Source of the DNA: Acetobacterium woodii DSM 1030
GTDB taxonomy: Bacteria; Bacillota; Clostridia; Eubacteriales; Eubacteriaceae
DNA length: 64,000 bases
Assembly (NCBI RefSeq): GCF_000247605.1
Contig: NC_016894.1
Span: forward strand, 2,841,732 to 2,905,731
Direction: 5' to 3'
Below are positions 12,206-21,228 of this stretch, in pieces (the first letter of the stretch is position 1; the number at the start of each line of letters is the position of its first letter). The translations under genes and the position numbers were made by a program. Below the pieces are notes generated by a model. The model had not been told where the DNA came from. It searched no databases and saw nothing but the letters and a program-made list of their open reading frames with translations.

Positions 12206-13687
12206 TTATAAATTTAATCGTTTTTCAATTGCCGCAATGGTTTCATTTAAAACTTTAATTCTGGCATAATATTTATTTTGTGCTTCAATGATAACCCAGG
12301 GTGCATTAGCGGTTGATGTCTTCAGTAACATTTCATCCACCGCAATTTTATAGATTTCCCATTTTTCGCGATTTCGCCAATCTTCATCGGTGATTTTCCA
12401 TTCTTTTTCCGGGTTTTGTTCCCGTTCTTTAAAACGTCGCAGCTGCTCATCCTGATCAATTTGCAACCAGAATTTAATCACAATCGCACCTGCATCGGTC
12501 AGTTGTTTTTCAAATTCATTGATTTCCCGATAGCTGCGATCATATTCTGCTTGCGTACAAAAACCCTCGATCGGTTCCACCATCACACGGCCATACCAGG
12601 TGCGGTCCCAAATACCTAAATGTCCATTTTTGGGAATATCCCGCCAAAAACGCCAGAGATAATGGTGTTTCTTTTCAATATCACTAGGGCTGGCGGTTGG
12701 ATAAACCGTATAACCACGCGGATCAAGGTTTCGGGTTAACCGTTTAATACAGCCCCCTTTTCCGCCCGCATCCCAACCTTCAAATCCGGCAATCAGAGGA
12801 ATCCGCTCCCGATATAATTCATATTGCAGCAACCGAATTTTTTTCTGGGCTTCTTTAATTTCATTCTTATAGTCTTCTTCACTAACGACCTGATCCAGAA
12901 CGATGCCGTCCAATATTTTAGATCGAAACGGCCGATCACCGACATGAATCAGTGGTGCATGTTCAATTTTCGGAGCAGCTTTTGCTGCTTCAATCGCTTT
13001 TTCCAATCGCGCTTCGAGCACACTGAAGACCTTGATAATCGCATAATCTTTTTGTTCGCCTTCGACAATCGTCCAGGGCGCGCAACCACTGTCTGTTTGT
13101 TCAAGGCCACGGTTTGCTTTTTGATAAAGTTTATCATAATGCTTATTTTCTTTTTTATCCCGGGTTGTAACACGCCATGCGGTTGTATCGTTACCCAACA
13201 ATTTACTAAAACGTTTCTTTTGTTCTTTTTTACTGATATGAATAAAAAACTTTAAGATAATCATTCCATCTTCAGATAAAACCTGTTCAAATTCGTTGGC
13301 CTGTTTCATCATGTTTCGCAGATCCCGATCATTAATCGATTTACGGTAAATTAGATCACTGTAATAACTGCGATTAAAAATACCAATTTGACCATTCTCC
13401 GGAATTTTAGTCCAGTAACGCCATAAAAAAGGCCGAAATAGCTCATCTTCACTTTCCTTTTTTGTAAAATTATGTACTCTGAATGAGCGAGGGTCCATGG
13501 GCATCAGCAATTCATTGATCAAGGTTCCTTTACCCGCAGCATCCCAACCTTCAAAAATAATCAACACCGGAATTCCCATTTCGTGCAGCGTTCGCTGAAG
13601 CTCTCCTAAACGAATGGCCAAACGATCTTTCTCCGAACGATACGTTTCTTTATCAATTGTTACCCCTAAATCAATTTTCTCTAGCAT
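12206..13687 (-). CDS. pap: Polyphosphate:AMP phosphotransferase (two-domain PPK2)
   Basis: 493 residues made of two tandem PPK2 domains, each with its own Walker A loop: FEGWDAAGKGTLINELL (about residue 45) and FEGWDAGGKGGCIKRL (about 302). Each also has a Walker B/lid motif, FNRSYYSDL and WDRTWYGRVMVE. Known two-domain PPK2 enzymes phosphorylate AMP to ADP with polyphosphate. In PAP-type enzymes one of the domains is catalytically dominant; which one applies here is not decided. AGGAGG precedes the ATG. The gene stands alone between an upstream hairpin and the repeat at 11932-12153. Confidence 0.9.
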   Translation of the reverse strand: MLEKIDLGVTIDKETYRSEKDRLAIRLGELQRTLHEMGIPVLIIFEGWDAAGKGTLINELLMPMDPRSFRVHNFTKKESEDELFRPFLWRYWTKIPENGQIGIFNRSYYSDLIYRKSINDRDLRNMMKQANEFEQVLSEDGMIILKFFIHISKKEQKKRFSKLLGNDTTAWRVTTRDKKENKHYDKLYQKANRGLEQTDSGCAPWTIVEGEQKDYAIIKVFSVLEARLEKAIEAAKAAPKIEHAPLIHVGDRPFRSKILDGIVLDQVVSEEDYKNEIKEAQKKIRLLQYELYRERIPLIAGFEGWDAGGKGGCIKRLTRNLDPRGYTVYPTASPSDIEKKHHYLWRFWRDIPKNGHLGIWDRTWYGRVMVEPIEGFCTQAEYDRSYREINEFEKQLTDAGAIVIKFWLQIDQDEQLRRFKEREQNPEKEWKITDEDWRNREKWEIYKIAVDEMLLKTSTANAPWVIIEAQNKYYARIKVLNETIAAIEKRLNL

Positions 13688-13776
13688 AATAACCTCCTAA
13701 ATAAATATGATTGTGACCAGACAATAATTTGAAAAAAAGACTGATTTGTTATTTTTAGCTATTTCTTGTCGGCTAT

Positions 13777-13802
13777 AAACGGTGCCTTTGCAAGCACCGT
13801 TT
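13777..13802 (-). promoter_or_regulatory. Hairpin in the pap leader
   Basis: AAACGGTGC and GCACCGTTT form a perfect 9-bp stem with an 8-base loop, about 90 bases upstream of the pap ATG. No T-run follows on the minus strand. Function unknown. Confidence 0.45.
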
Positions 13803-13833
13803 AAGATTTGCATCCCACTTTGACTGTAACCTG

Positions 13834-13862
13834 CAAAAAAAGGGCGTCCAAAAGACGCCCCT
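13834..13862 (-). terminator. Terminator of the isocitrate dehydrogenase gene
   Basis: GGGCGTC/GACGCCC stem (13842-13860) followed on the minus strand by seven T. Confidence 0.9.
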
Positions 13863-13869
13863 TTATTAC

Positions 13870-15063
13870 CTATACAAATTTTTTATATTTCTCAGCCAAG
13901 TTAGGATCAGACAAAGTTTCCATGACATAATCTGCGTATTCGGCGCCGGTTGCACCGGTTTCCCGACCAGTCAGAACTAATTTTTTCTCGTACAATCCAC
14001 AAATATCGAGCGCTTTTTGAAGCATCTCGGCTTTTTCCTGATAGCCAATATGTTCAAGCAACATCCCGGCCGCACGAATGATACTGCAAGGGTCAGCATA
14101 TTGTCCCCGACCTTCGGTTACCATTCTGGGAGCCGAACCATGAATCGCTTCAAACATCGCATATTGCTTACCGATATTTGCTGAGCCCGCTGTTCCAACA
14201 CCGCCCTGGAATTCAGCCGCTTCATCGGTCAAAATATCACCATAAAGATTTGGCAGAACCATCACTTTAAATGAACTGCGACGTTTTTCATCTACCAGTT
14301 TGGCGGTCATGATATCAATATACCAGTCATCCATTTCAACCGTCGGATAATTTTTGGCAATCGCTTTGGCAGCATCTAAAAATTTACCATCGGTTGTTTT
14401 GATAACATTTGCTTTTGTCACCACGGTGACCTTATTTTTTCCGGATTTTTCGGCATAATCAAAAGCCGCTTTAATAATGCGGTCTGATCCATCCTGAGTT
14501 GTTACCGTAAAATCAATCGCTAAATCATCATTAATATGAATGCCTTTACTTCCTACCGCATAAGCCCCTTCAGTGTTTTCACGGTAAAATGTCCAGTCAA
14601 TATTTTTTTCGGGAACACAAACCGGACGAACATTGGCAAATAAATCCAATTCGCGGCGCATCGCTACATTGGCACTTTCAATATTCGGCCATGGATCGCC
14701 TTCGCGTGGGGTCGTTGTGGGACCTTTTAAAATCACATCACAGGTTTTGAGTTCGTCCAAAACATCATCTGGAATCGCTTTACCACAAGCGGCACGATTT
14801 TCAATCGTCAAACCATCGATAATCTTAAAAACAATCCGTCCGGTTTTAACATCATCGGCCAGTAAAAATTCCAATACCCGTTGCGCTTCGGCGGTAATAA
14901 ATGGCCCAATCCCGTCGCCACCAACAATCCCAACAATAATTTTATCTTTTGTGGTAAAATCTGTAAAATCTTTCTGAATCTTCATTTTTTCGATTCGAAT
15001 TAATTGTTCTTTAATCAATTCTCCAAAATGATTTTTAGCTCGCTCAATTTCTTCTTCGCTCAA
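13870..15063 (-). CDS. icd: Isocitrate dehydrogenase (isocitrate/isopropylmalate dehydrogenase family)
   Basis: 397 residues of the beta-decarboxylating dehydrogenase family. Visible marks: GGDGIGP, the isocitrate-binding Ser-Asn-Arg-Arg set in ESANVAMRRELDLFANVRPV, the catalytic Tyr region YRENTEGAY, the Mg-binding LTDEAAEFQGG aspartates and HGSAPR in the coenzyme loop. The Ser/Asn pattern favours isocitrate over isopropylmalate. The coenzyme loop after HGSAP reads RMVTEGRG, unlike the E. coli NADP (K-Y) pair and the classic NAD (D-I) pair, so cofactor choice is open. A TTG start with GGAGG is used. The role is probably 2-oxoglutarate supply for glutamate. Confidence 0.87.
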   Translation of the reverse strand: MSEEEIERAKNHFGELIKEQLIRIEKMKIQKDFTDFTTKDKIIVGIVGGDGIGPFITAEAQRVLEFLLADDVKTGRIVFKIIDGLTIENRAACGKAIPDDVLDELKTCDVILKGPTTTPREGDPWPNIESANVAMRRELDLFANVRPVCVPEKNIDWTFYRENTEGAYAVGSKGIHINDDLAIDFTVTTQDGSDRIIKAAFDYAEKSGKNKVTVVTKANVIKTTDGKFLDAAKAIAKNYPTVEMDDWYIDIMTAKLVDEKRRSSFKVMVLPNLYGDILTDEAAEFQGGVGTAGSANIGKQYAMFEAIHGSAPRMVTEGRGQYADPCSIIRAAGMLLEHIGYQEKAEMLQKALDICGLYEKKLVLTGRETGATGAEYADYVMETLSDPNLAEKYKKFV

Positions 15064-15126
15064 GTTATATCCTCCGTCAAATTTATTTATCAGTGTCAGC
15101 TATGCTTTGGTGACAATTATTGTCTG

Positions 15127-15633
15127 TTAAGCTCTTGACATCAAACTTCTAAGCCGTTTTATCGGCTGAGTTTTCTTAAATACCAATTCATTTGTTGCTA
15201 CCCATTTATCGACTGCTGTCACTACCCAGCTGCCCACATGTTTTGGTGGAATCGGCGTCAGGGGAAACATATGCTTAACAATCATATCGGCTTGGCGTTC
15301 ATCAATCTCAAAAAACTTCCGGGCATTAACCAACGCCGTCTTGGGGTGTGAAAAACCATGCATTTCCTTAATTCGTTTTAAACCTTTTCCGGTTTTTACT
15401 TTTCCCTGCCACGATTCAAGAAAAAAATCGTGGAGTATCGCGCCTCTGGCGATCGATCGACAATCCAAACCGAATAGTCTGGCGACCCGAAAAGAATAAT
15501 AACCAACTGCCACCGAATGTTGAAATAGGCCATTGCCATGGTGATCAATTTTTTTTAATTTTTGAAATTCATTATGTATTAATATATCGCCAACAATGGT
15601 TTCAAATTCGTCATAATACTTTCTTTCTTCCAT
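15127..15633 (-). CDS. HD-domain hydrolase
   Basis: 168 residues with an HD-superfamily metal site: FQHSVAVGYYSF (first His), AILHDFFLES (the His-Asp pair) and MIVKHMFPLTPIPP. The N-terminus (MEERKYYDEFETIVGDILIH) matches many Clostridial HDIG phosphohydrolases annotated only by domain. The substrate is unknown; there is no synthetase or sensor domain. AAAGG precedes the ATG. Confidence 0.8.
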   Translation of the reverse strand: MEERKYYDEFETIVGDILIHNEFQKLKKIDHHGNGLFQHSVAVGYYSFRVARLFGLDCRSIARGAILHDFFLESWQGKVKTGKGLKRIKEMHGFSHPKTALVNARKFFEIDERQADMIVKHMFPLTPIPPKHVGSWVVTAVDKWVATNELVFKKTQPIKRLRSLMSRA

Positions 15634-15814
15634 TGAGACCTTTCTTTGATTGTTTATTTATTCAGTTTAACTGAACATGAATTGTTATTATTATAGCATA
15701 ATATCTTTATTTTTAGTTAAAAGAATGGCTTCTGTTGCTAAAAAAAACAAAAACTAATTCAGTTATCGTGTTAATCGTGTTAAACTAAATAAAAAAGATA
15801 AGAAAGGATATCCG

Positions 15815-16273
15815 ATGAAAATTAAAAATCTATTTATTGGAGCTACCGCTGTTTTTATAACTGGTATGGCCCTTTACCATGCCACTGTGATCAAAAAAGC
15901 AAAAAACTTCGACGCCAGCCTGAATAAAGATCCTGACTCTCTGGATGAAACAATTTTGTATGGTGGCAAAATGAAAGACTACAAAGATCAACCGATGCAA
16001 GATGTGAAAATTGGTGCTTTCTTTGGCGGGATGCAATTGGATTTTTCAGATATTATTACTGAAAAGGACCACTATCAGATGGATATCACAATCCAAAACG
16101 GCGGTCTGAACATCATCGTACCGGATCGTTTTAAATTAAAAATTGACGATACCTGTAAAATTGGGGGAATCGCCGATAATACGGTCTGTTGTGATCCCGA
16201 CAATTCCGTTACTCTGGCAGTTTTTGCAGATATTACCTGTGGCGGCCTTAATTTTGAAAATGCACCGAACTGA
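15815..16273 (+). CDS. Membrane-anchored LiaF-like protein
   Basis: 152 residues with an N-terminal hydrophobic anchor (residues 5-22, LFIGATAVFITGMALYHA) and a C-terminal half of short glycine-turn beta strands (IGAFFGGMQLDFSDI, QNGGLNIIVPDRFKLKI, FADITCGGLNFEN). This pattern matches the C-terminal beta-helix-like domain of LiaF/YvqF cell-wall stress regulators (DUF2154-type). There is no LiaR/LiaS two-component pair nearby, so a stress role is only a family inference. AAGGATATCCG precedes the ATG. Three cysteines in the C-terminal domain are unusual for a protein of this kind. Confidence 0.7.
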   Translation: MKIKNLFIGATAVFITGMALYHATVIKKAKNFDASLNKDPDSLDETILYGGKMKDYKDQPMQDVKIGAFFGGMQLDFSDIITEKDHYQMDITIQNGGLNIIVPDRFKLKIDDTCKIGGIADNTVCCDPDNSVTLAVFADITCGGLNFENAPN

Positions 16274-16287
16274 TTATTACCACCTAT

Positions 16288-16325
16288 AAAAAACTGAAAT
16301 CAGCCTATGCCGATTTCAGTTTTTT
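16288..16325. terminator. Bidirectional terminator between convergent genes
   Basis: A 14-base stem AAAAAACTGAAATC/GATTTCAGTTTTTT with a 10-base loop. It ends the LiaF-like gene and overlaps the last codons of the EAL gene. Confidence 0.9.
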
Positions 16326-17801
16326 ATTAACAAAAGCTTCAAATTCTACAACTTTCATCGGTTTTGCGTAATAAAAACCTTGCGCAATATCGCAACCGCG
16401 TTCCTTTAGAAATTCCACTTGTTCTTTCGTCTCAACCCCTTCAGCGACGGTAACTAAATTTAGATCTCTCGCCATATTCAACATGCTGGTAATAATCTTT
16501 TTCCCTCGTTGATCATCCGCTGACTCACTAAAAAACGCTTTATCCAACTTTAAAATATCAGCCGGTAAATTCCGCAACGTATTGAGCGACGAATAAGCGC
16601 GTCCAAAATCATCGATGGAAATATGAAAACCAATATTTTTCAAATGTTTCATAATCTCAATCATCTGGATATCATTATCAAAAATTGTTCCTTCGGTCAG
16701 TTCGATTTCAATTTTTTGGGGATCGATTTTATAACGACTGGCAATTTCAAACAACTCTTCCGGCAAAAATAAATTATTTAAATGTACTCGGGAAAAATTA
16801 ACAGAAATAATCATATCCGTCAGCTGATCCATTTCAATTTTCCATTTATGAAGAAGTTTGCATACTTTTTCAAACATATAAGCATCGATTTTTTTGACAA
16901 ATCCATTTTTTTCAAATAACGGAATAAAATCATTAGGCGAAATTATTCCCAAAATCGGATCATTCCAACGAACTAACGCTTCAGCCCCGATAATTTTTTC
17001 ATCTAAAAACAGATATTTGGGTTGAAGGTAAAGCTCAAATTCTTCATTTCTTAATGCGGCTTCCATTTTGTTTTCAATTTCATTCTCACGAATCATCACC
17101 AGACGCATCGATTCATCATAAAAAGCATAACTTACCAGCGCGTTATCTTTGATTGACCGTTTCGCCATGTTGGCCCGATCACTAAAGTTACAAATACCCA
17201 GCTTTGCTTCTCCGATCAGATAAATCCCCATCGAAATATTAATTTTCCATTGATCAGAATAGCCATTAATCTCCCCGATCATTTTTTCAATCCGTTTGGA
17301 AAAAGTGAGATAATCTTGATATTTTATTAAGACATTAAAGTTATCCGTCGCTATCCGGGAGAATAATTCATCTTCGTTGATCTGTTTTTCCAGAATTTTA
17401 GCAATATCATAGAGAATCTTATCGCCCGTTTGATGTCCATGTAAGTCATTGATTGCCTTAAACTTGTCAATATCAAAAATAATCATCGCATAGGTCTGGT
17501 CTTTATTTTTTTCGAGAATTTTTTCACATTCTTTTTTAAATTTATTTCTACTCAAGCAACCGGTTAACCAATCACGCTCTTGCATTAACCTTAGCTGATC
17601 AACTTCTTTTTTTAAATCGCGATGCGCAAAATTACTAAAAACAACTTGCAAAAGCACACTCCCAAAAGCGACTCCAAAAATAACTTCGGCAATTATATCT
17701 TTATCGTAAATCTGCGAATTATATTTAAAAAAATAACTTCCAATGACTAAAATAAATAACGCAAAGCTAATTACTAAGGACTTTTTTTCACTATAATTCA
17801 C
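16305..17801 (-). CDS. Membrane c-di-GMP phosphodiesterase with degenerate GGDEF and intact EAL domain
   Basis: 498 residues: two membrane segments (about residues 9-27 and 37-58), a short linker, a GGDEF domain (about 75-230) and an EAL domain (about 240-495). The GGDEF signature is replaced by RIATDNF, so cyclase activity is unlikely, though FDIDKFKAINDLHGHQ is kept. The EAL domain has GAEALVRW, the ELTEG glutamate, SIDDFGRAYSSL and TVAEGVET, all expected for c-di-GMP hydrolysis. A GTG start with AGGAGG is used. A c-di-GMP-I riboswitch in the leader suggests that the second messenger controls its own breakdown. Confidence 0.92.
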   Translation of the reverse strand: MNYSEKKSLVISFALFILVIGSYFFKYNSQIYDKDIIAEVIFGVAFGSVLLQVVFSNFAHRDLKKEVDQLRLMQERDWLTGCLSRNKFKKECEKILEKNKDQTYAMIIFDIDKFKAINDLHGHQTGDKILYDIAKILEKQINEDELFSRIATDNFNVLIKYQDYLTFSKRIEKMIGEINGYSDQWKINISMGIYLIGEAKLGICNFSDRANMAKRSIKDNALVSYAFYDESMRLVMIRENEIENKMEAALRNEEFELYLQPKYLFLDEKIIGAEALVRWNDPILGIISPNDFIPLFEKNGFVKKIDAYMFEKVCKLLHKWKIEMDQLTDMIISVNFSRVHLNNLFLPEELFEIASRYKIDPQKIEIELTEGTIFDNDIQMIEIMKHLKNIGFHISIDDFGRAYSSLNTLRNLPADILKLDKAFFSESADDQRGKKIITSMLNMARDLNLVTVAEGVETKEQVEFLKERGCDIAQGFYYAKPMKVVEFEAFVNKKLKSA

Positions 17802-17825
17802 CGTTACCTCCTAAATCATTACCTT

Positions 17826-17903
17826 GATTCGAGTAACTGGCTAACTTATAAAAGTCCCTTTAGCTTTGCGTCACTGTTTCACAACAGCTTTGCCCTCTAA
17901 TTC
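17826..17903 (-). promoter_or_regulatory. c-di-GMP-I (GEMM) riboswitch
   Basis: The minus-strand leader of the EAL gene contains the conserved GEMM blocks in order: AGAGGGCAAAG, a GNRA-capped hairpin CTGTT-GTGA-AACAG, GACGCAAAGCTAAAGGG, and GTTAGCCAGTTAC, closed by a P1 helix GAATTAGAG/CTCGAATC. The GGG before CAAA agrees with Vc2-type c-di-GMP aptamers. It ends about 25 bases before the GTG start. GUUACUC at its 3' edge can pair with the GAGGUAAC ribosome binding site, which suggests translational control. A perfect 8-bp inverted repeat CTGCAGAG/CTCTGCAG (17917-17953) lies just upstream. Confidence 0.9.
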
Positions 17904-18040
17904 AGTATATTTTATCCTGCAGAGTCATTCTTTCCTGTAGAAATCCTCTGCAGTTTTAAATCGTTCTATTTGTATTACTTATTTTTCTATACTGTATCAT
18001 ATTTGTAACAGTTTGTCTTGCGTTTGTTAGTAAACTTTTT

Positions 18041-19498
18041 TTATTTTGCGTTCACTTCTGCGACTACACTTTCAAATTCAGCCGCAATTGACGCATCCGG
18101 CGTTGTAAAGAGATTAACAATTAAAATCGTCACACAATTTAAGATAAAGCCGGGCACAATTTCATACATCACTGAACTCAAACCGACATTTTTCCAAATG
18201 ACGACCGTGACCGCCCCGACCAACATCCCGGAAAGTGCCGCCTGCCAGGTCGTTTTCTTCGAATAAAGCGCAAAAATAACTAACGGTCCAAATGCTGCTC
18301 CAAAACCAGCCCATGAATAGGAAACCAGCCCCATAACGGTATTATTGGGCGAAAGTGCAAAAAATAACGCAATAATCGAAATCCCGATGACCGCCAAACG
18401 GCCAAACAGAACAACCTGTTGATCGGTTGGTTTCTTTTTCGAAAACACTTCAAAGATATCCTCGGTAAGCGCTGACGAACAAACCAGCAACTGTGAATCG
18501 ATGGTCGACATAATTGCCGCCATAATCGCCGCCAGAAAGATGCCCCCGATCCAGGCCGGAAAAAATCGTCGAATCATCAACATAAAGACCGTTTCCTGGG
18601 CCCCACCCGACAACCCGGGAAATAATGGAATCGCCAGAATTCCAACTAAAATAGCACCGACTAATGCAATGGCCACCCAGGCTATCGCAATTATTCTGGC
18701 TTTAGGTAATTCTTTAATGCTTTTTATCCCCATAAAACGGGCCAGAATATGTGGTTGACCAAAATATCCCAAGCCCCAGGCCATCGTCGAGATAATTGCA
18801 ACAACTGACAAACCACCATTAAACAAACTGGTTGATAAACCTTGTTCAGCCATCATCGTCATCGCTCCATCCATCGAACCCATTTCGATAATTGCCAATA
18901 CCGGCACCACCGTAATCGCGATAATCATTAACATTCCCTGAATTAAATCAGTCCAGCAAACCGCCAGATAACCACCTAAAAACGTATAAAATACAATTAC
19001 GACGGTTCCAATGATAACAGCCACGGTATAATCCCATCCGAACATCACCTGAAACAGTTTACCGGCGGCGACCATCCCTGATGACGAGTAGATCGTAAAA
19101 AATACCAGGATAATAATTGCTGAAATAATCCGGAGTGCCTTGGTCGGATCTTTAAAGCGATGATCAAAAAATGTTGACAACGTCAAGGCATTCGCCCGTT
19201 CAGTATAAACACGTAAACGTGATGAGATCATATACCAGTTGACAACCGTCCCGAAAAATAAACCGATGCCGATCCATACTTCTGATAGTCCGCCCAGATA
19301 AATAGCTCCGGGTAATCCCATCAGCAACCACCCGCTCATATCACTGGCTTGCGCTGAAATCGCCGTTACCCAGCTACCTAAACCACGATCACCTAACAGA
19401 AATCCGCCAATACTGGACGTTTTTCTGTAAAAATAAAGGCCGATTGCAATAAGCACTGCTAAGTAAACAATAAAAATAATAACTTCAATATTAAACAT
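18041..19498 (-). CDS. putP: Sodium/proline symporter PutP
   Basis: A 485-residue solute:sodium symporter with about 13 membrane segments. PutP marks are SIGGFLLGDRGLGSWVTAIS, QASDMSGWLLMGLPGAIY, EWIGIGLF-like SEVWIGIGL, and the Na+-site region SAEFSTIDSQLLVCSSALT-like STIDSQLLVCSSALTEDIF. It imports proline for nutrition or osmoprotection. AGGAG precedes the ATG. No co-transcribed proline catabolic gene is present. Confidence 0.93.
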   Translation of the reverse strand: MFNIEVIIFIVYLAVLIAIGLYFYRKTSSIGGFLLGDRGLGSWVTAISAQASDMSGWLLMGLPGAIYLGGLSEVWIGIGLFFGTVVNWYMISSRLRVYTERANALTLSTFFDHRFKDPTKALRIISAIIILVFFTIYSSSGMVAAGKLFQVMFGWDYTVAVIIGTVVIVFYTFLGGYLAVCWTDLIQGMLMIIAITVVPVLAIIEMGSMDGAMTMMAEQGLSTSLFNGGLSVVAIISTMAWGLGYFGQPHILARFMGIKSIKELPKARIIAIAWVAIALVGAILVGILAIPLFPGLSGGAQETVFMLMIRRFFPAWIGGIFLAAIMAAIMSTIDSQLLVCSSALTEDIFEVFSKKKPTDQQVVLFGRLAVIGISIIALFFALSPNNTVMGLVSYSWAGFGAAFGPLVIFALYSKKTTWQAALSGMLVGAVTVVIWKNVGLSSVMYEIVPGFILNCVTILIVNLFTTPDASIAAEFESVVAEVNAK

Positions 19499-19578
19499 CG
19501 TTCTCCTCTTCTTTCTTTTCGCAGCTGTGCGAAAAAGTCTCGAATACTATAATAGTATTAATTCTTATGAATGTAAAT

Positions 19579-19613
19579 AAAAAAAACCCATCAAAGTCCA
19601 AAATGATGGGTTT
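19579..19613 (-). terminator. Terminator of pgi
   Basis: AACCCATCA/TGATGGGTT stem with a 10-base loop, followed on the minus strand by an eight-T run. Confidence 0.88.
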
Positions 19614-19675
19614 GTTTTAAATAATCTTTCACGAATAACCAGTTAGTTTTTTCAACTTATCATTTTATCATAAAT

Positions 19676-21013
19676 TTATAAACGCTCTTCCAATTCAGCG
19701 GTTAATGCTTCATAACCTGGTTTATGTAGCAAAGCGAACATATTTTTTTTATACGCTTCGACCCCCGGTTGATCAAAGGGATTAACCCCCATTAAATAAC
19801 CATTTAAGCCACAGGCTTTTTCAAAAAAGTAAATCAACTTACCAATGTGAAAGGCATCCAACTTCTTAAGATGAATAATCCCATTCGGGACATCGCCATC
19901 GACATGCGCCAGTAATGTTCCCATATACGCTTTTTCATTAATGGCATCAATTTCCCACCCGGTCAGATAATTAAGCCCTTCCAGGTTTTTTTCATCCCGA
20001 AACACCTTGATGTCTGATTGATCATCGTCGATAACAATTACCGTTTCAAAATGATTTTTGGGACCATCCTGAATCATCTGTCCCATCGAATGGAGATCCG
20101 TTGAAAAATGAACAGAAGCAGGAAAAAGTCCTTTGCCATCTTTTCCGTCACTTTCACCAAACAATTGTTTCCACCACTCCGCCAGATATTCAAGTGAGGG
20201 ATCATAATCCACTAAAATTTCAATCTTTTTGCCACGATTGTAGAGTTCATTCCGATATAAGGCATATTGAAAACAGGGATTTTTTTCAAATTTCGGTTCA
20301 TTATAATCCTCATAAGCGGATTTTCCGCCCGCCATCAGAGCCTCAATATCGATCCCGGCCGTAGCAATTGGCAACAAACCGACGGCTGTAAAAACAGAAT
20401 ATCTTCCACCGATATCGTCGGCGATAACAAACGTTTCATAACCCTCTTCAGTGGCCATAAATTTTAGTGCCCCTTTAGCTTTATCGGTAGTGACAAAGAT
20501 CCGTTCCCTGGCGCCATCTTTTCCGTATTTTTCTTCCAGAAAACGTTTGAAAAAACGAAATGCTATAGCGGGCTCTGTGGTCGTCCCCGATTTGGAAATG
20601 ACATTGACACAAACGTCCTGATCCTTTAGTAAAGCCAACAAATTTTCTAAATATTTACCACTGATATTTTGTCCGGCAAAATAAATTTTAGGAGCCTTTC
20701 TTTTGGCACGGGGTTCTTCATTAAAAAAGGGACTCGTCAAAGCTGATATCACTGCTTTAGAGCCCAGATAAGATCCGCCGATGCCAATGACCACTAAAGC
20801 TTCACAACTATTTTGAATTTTTTGAGCAGCTTTTTTGATACGTCCAAATTCCTCTTTATCGTATTTAACCGGATAATCAACCCAGCCTAAAAAATCATTG
20901 CCAATCCCGGTTTTGTTCATCAATTCCTGGTTGGCTTTTGCCAACTGATCAAAACGGTTTTCAAATTCACAAGCGTCGATATCTGTGTAAGTGAGATCAA
21001 AACGAATACTCAT
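19676..21013 (-). CDS. pgi: Glucose-6-phosphate isomerase
   Basis: A 445-residue PGI interconverting glucose-6-P and fructose-6-P. Marks: [14 protein letters not shown] (about residue 80), [16 protein letters not shown] (sugar-phosphate SIS loop), [18 protein letters not shown] (PGI signature with catalytic residues), and [15 protein letters not shown]. It has the short Gram-positive form. AAAGG precedes the ATG. It stands alone, apart from the lower-glycolysis operon at 31-37 kb. Confidence 0.97.
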   Translation of the reverse strand: MSIRFDLTYTDIDACEFENRFDQLAKANQELMNKTGIGNDFLGWVDYPVKYDKEEFGRIKKAAQKIQNSCEALVVIGIGGSYLGSKAVISALTSPFFNEEPRAKRKAPKIYFAGQNISGKYLENLLALLKDQDVCVNVISKSGTTTEPAIAFRFFKRFLEEKYGKDGARERIFVTTDKAKGALKFMATEEGYETFVIADDIGGRYSVFTAVGLLPIATAGIDIEALMAGGKSAYEDYNEPKFEKNPCFQYALYRNELYNRGKKIEILVDYDPSLEYLAEWWKQLFGESDGKDGKGLFPASVHFSTDLHSMGQMIQDGPKNHFETVIVIDDDQSDIKVFRDEKNLEGLNYLTGWEIDAINEKAYMGTLLAHVDGDVPNGIIHLKKLDAFHIGKLIYFFEKACGLNGYLMGVNPFDQPGVEAYKKNMFALLHKPGYEALTAELEERL

Positions 21014-21228
21014 AATTTTTACCTTTCTTTCTAAATCCGATTGTGATGTATTTTTTTAGTACAGTTTATTTTACTACATGATTGATTAAGGTGTCAAATG
21101 CTGTTATCGTTGTTTATTTCTGAAAAAAAGTTGAAATTCGACACATTGTCTCGCGATTTTCTCATAAATAATGACTTTTTTTGTTTGATATGTTAAAATA
21201 AGCAAAATCAATAAAAAAGAGGTGCAAA

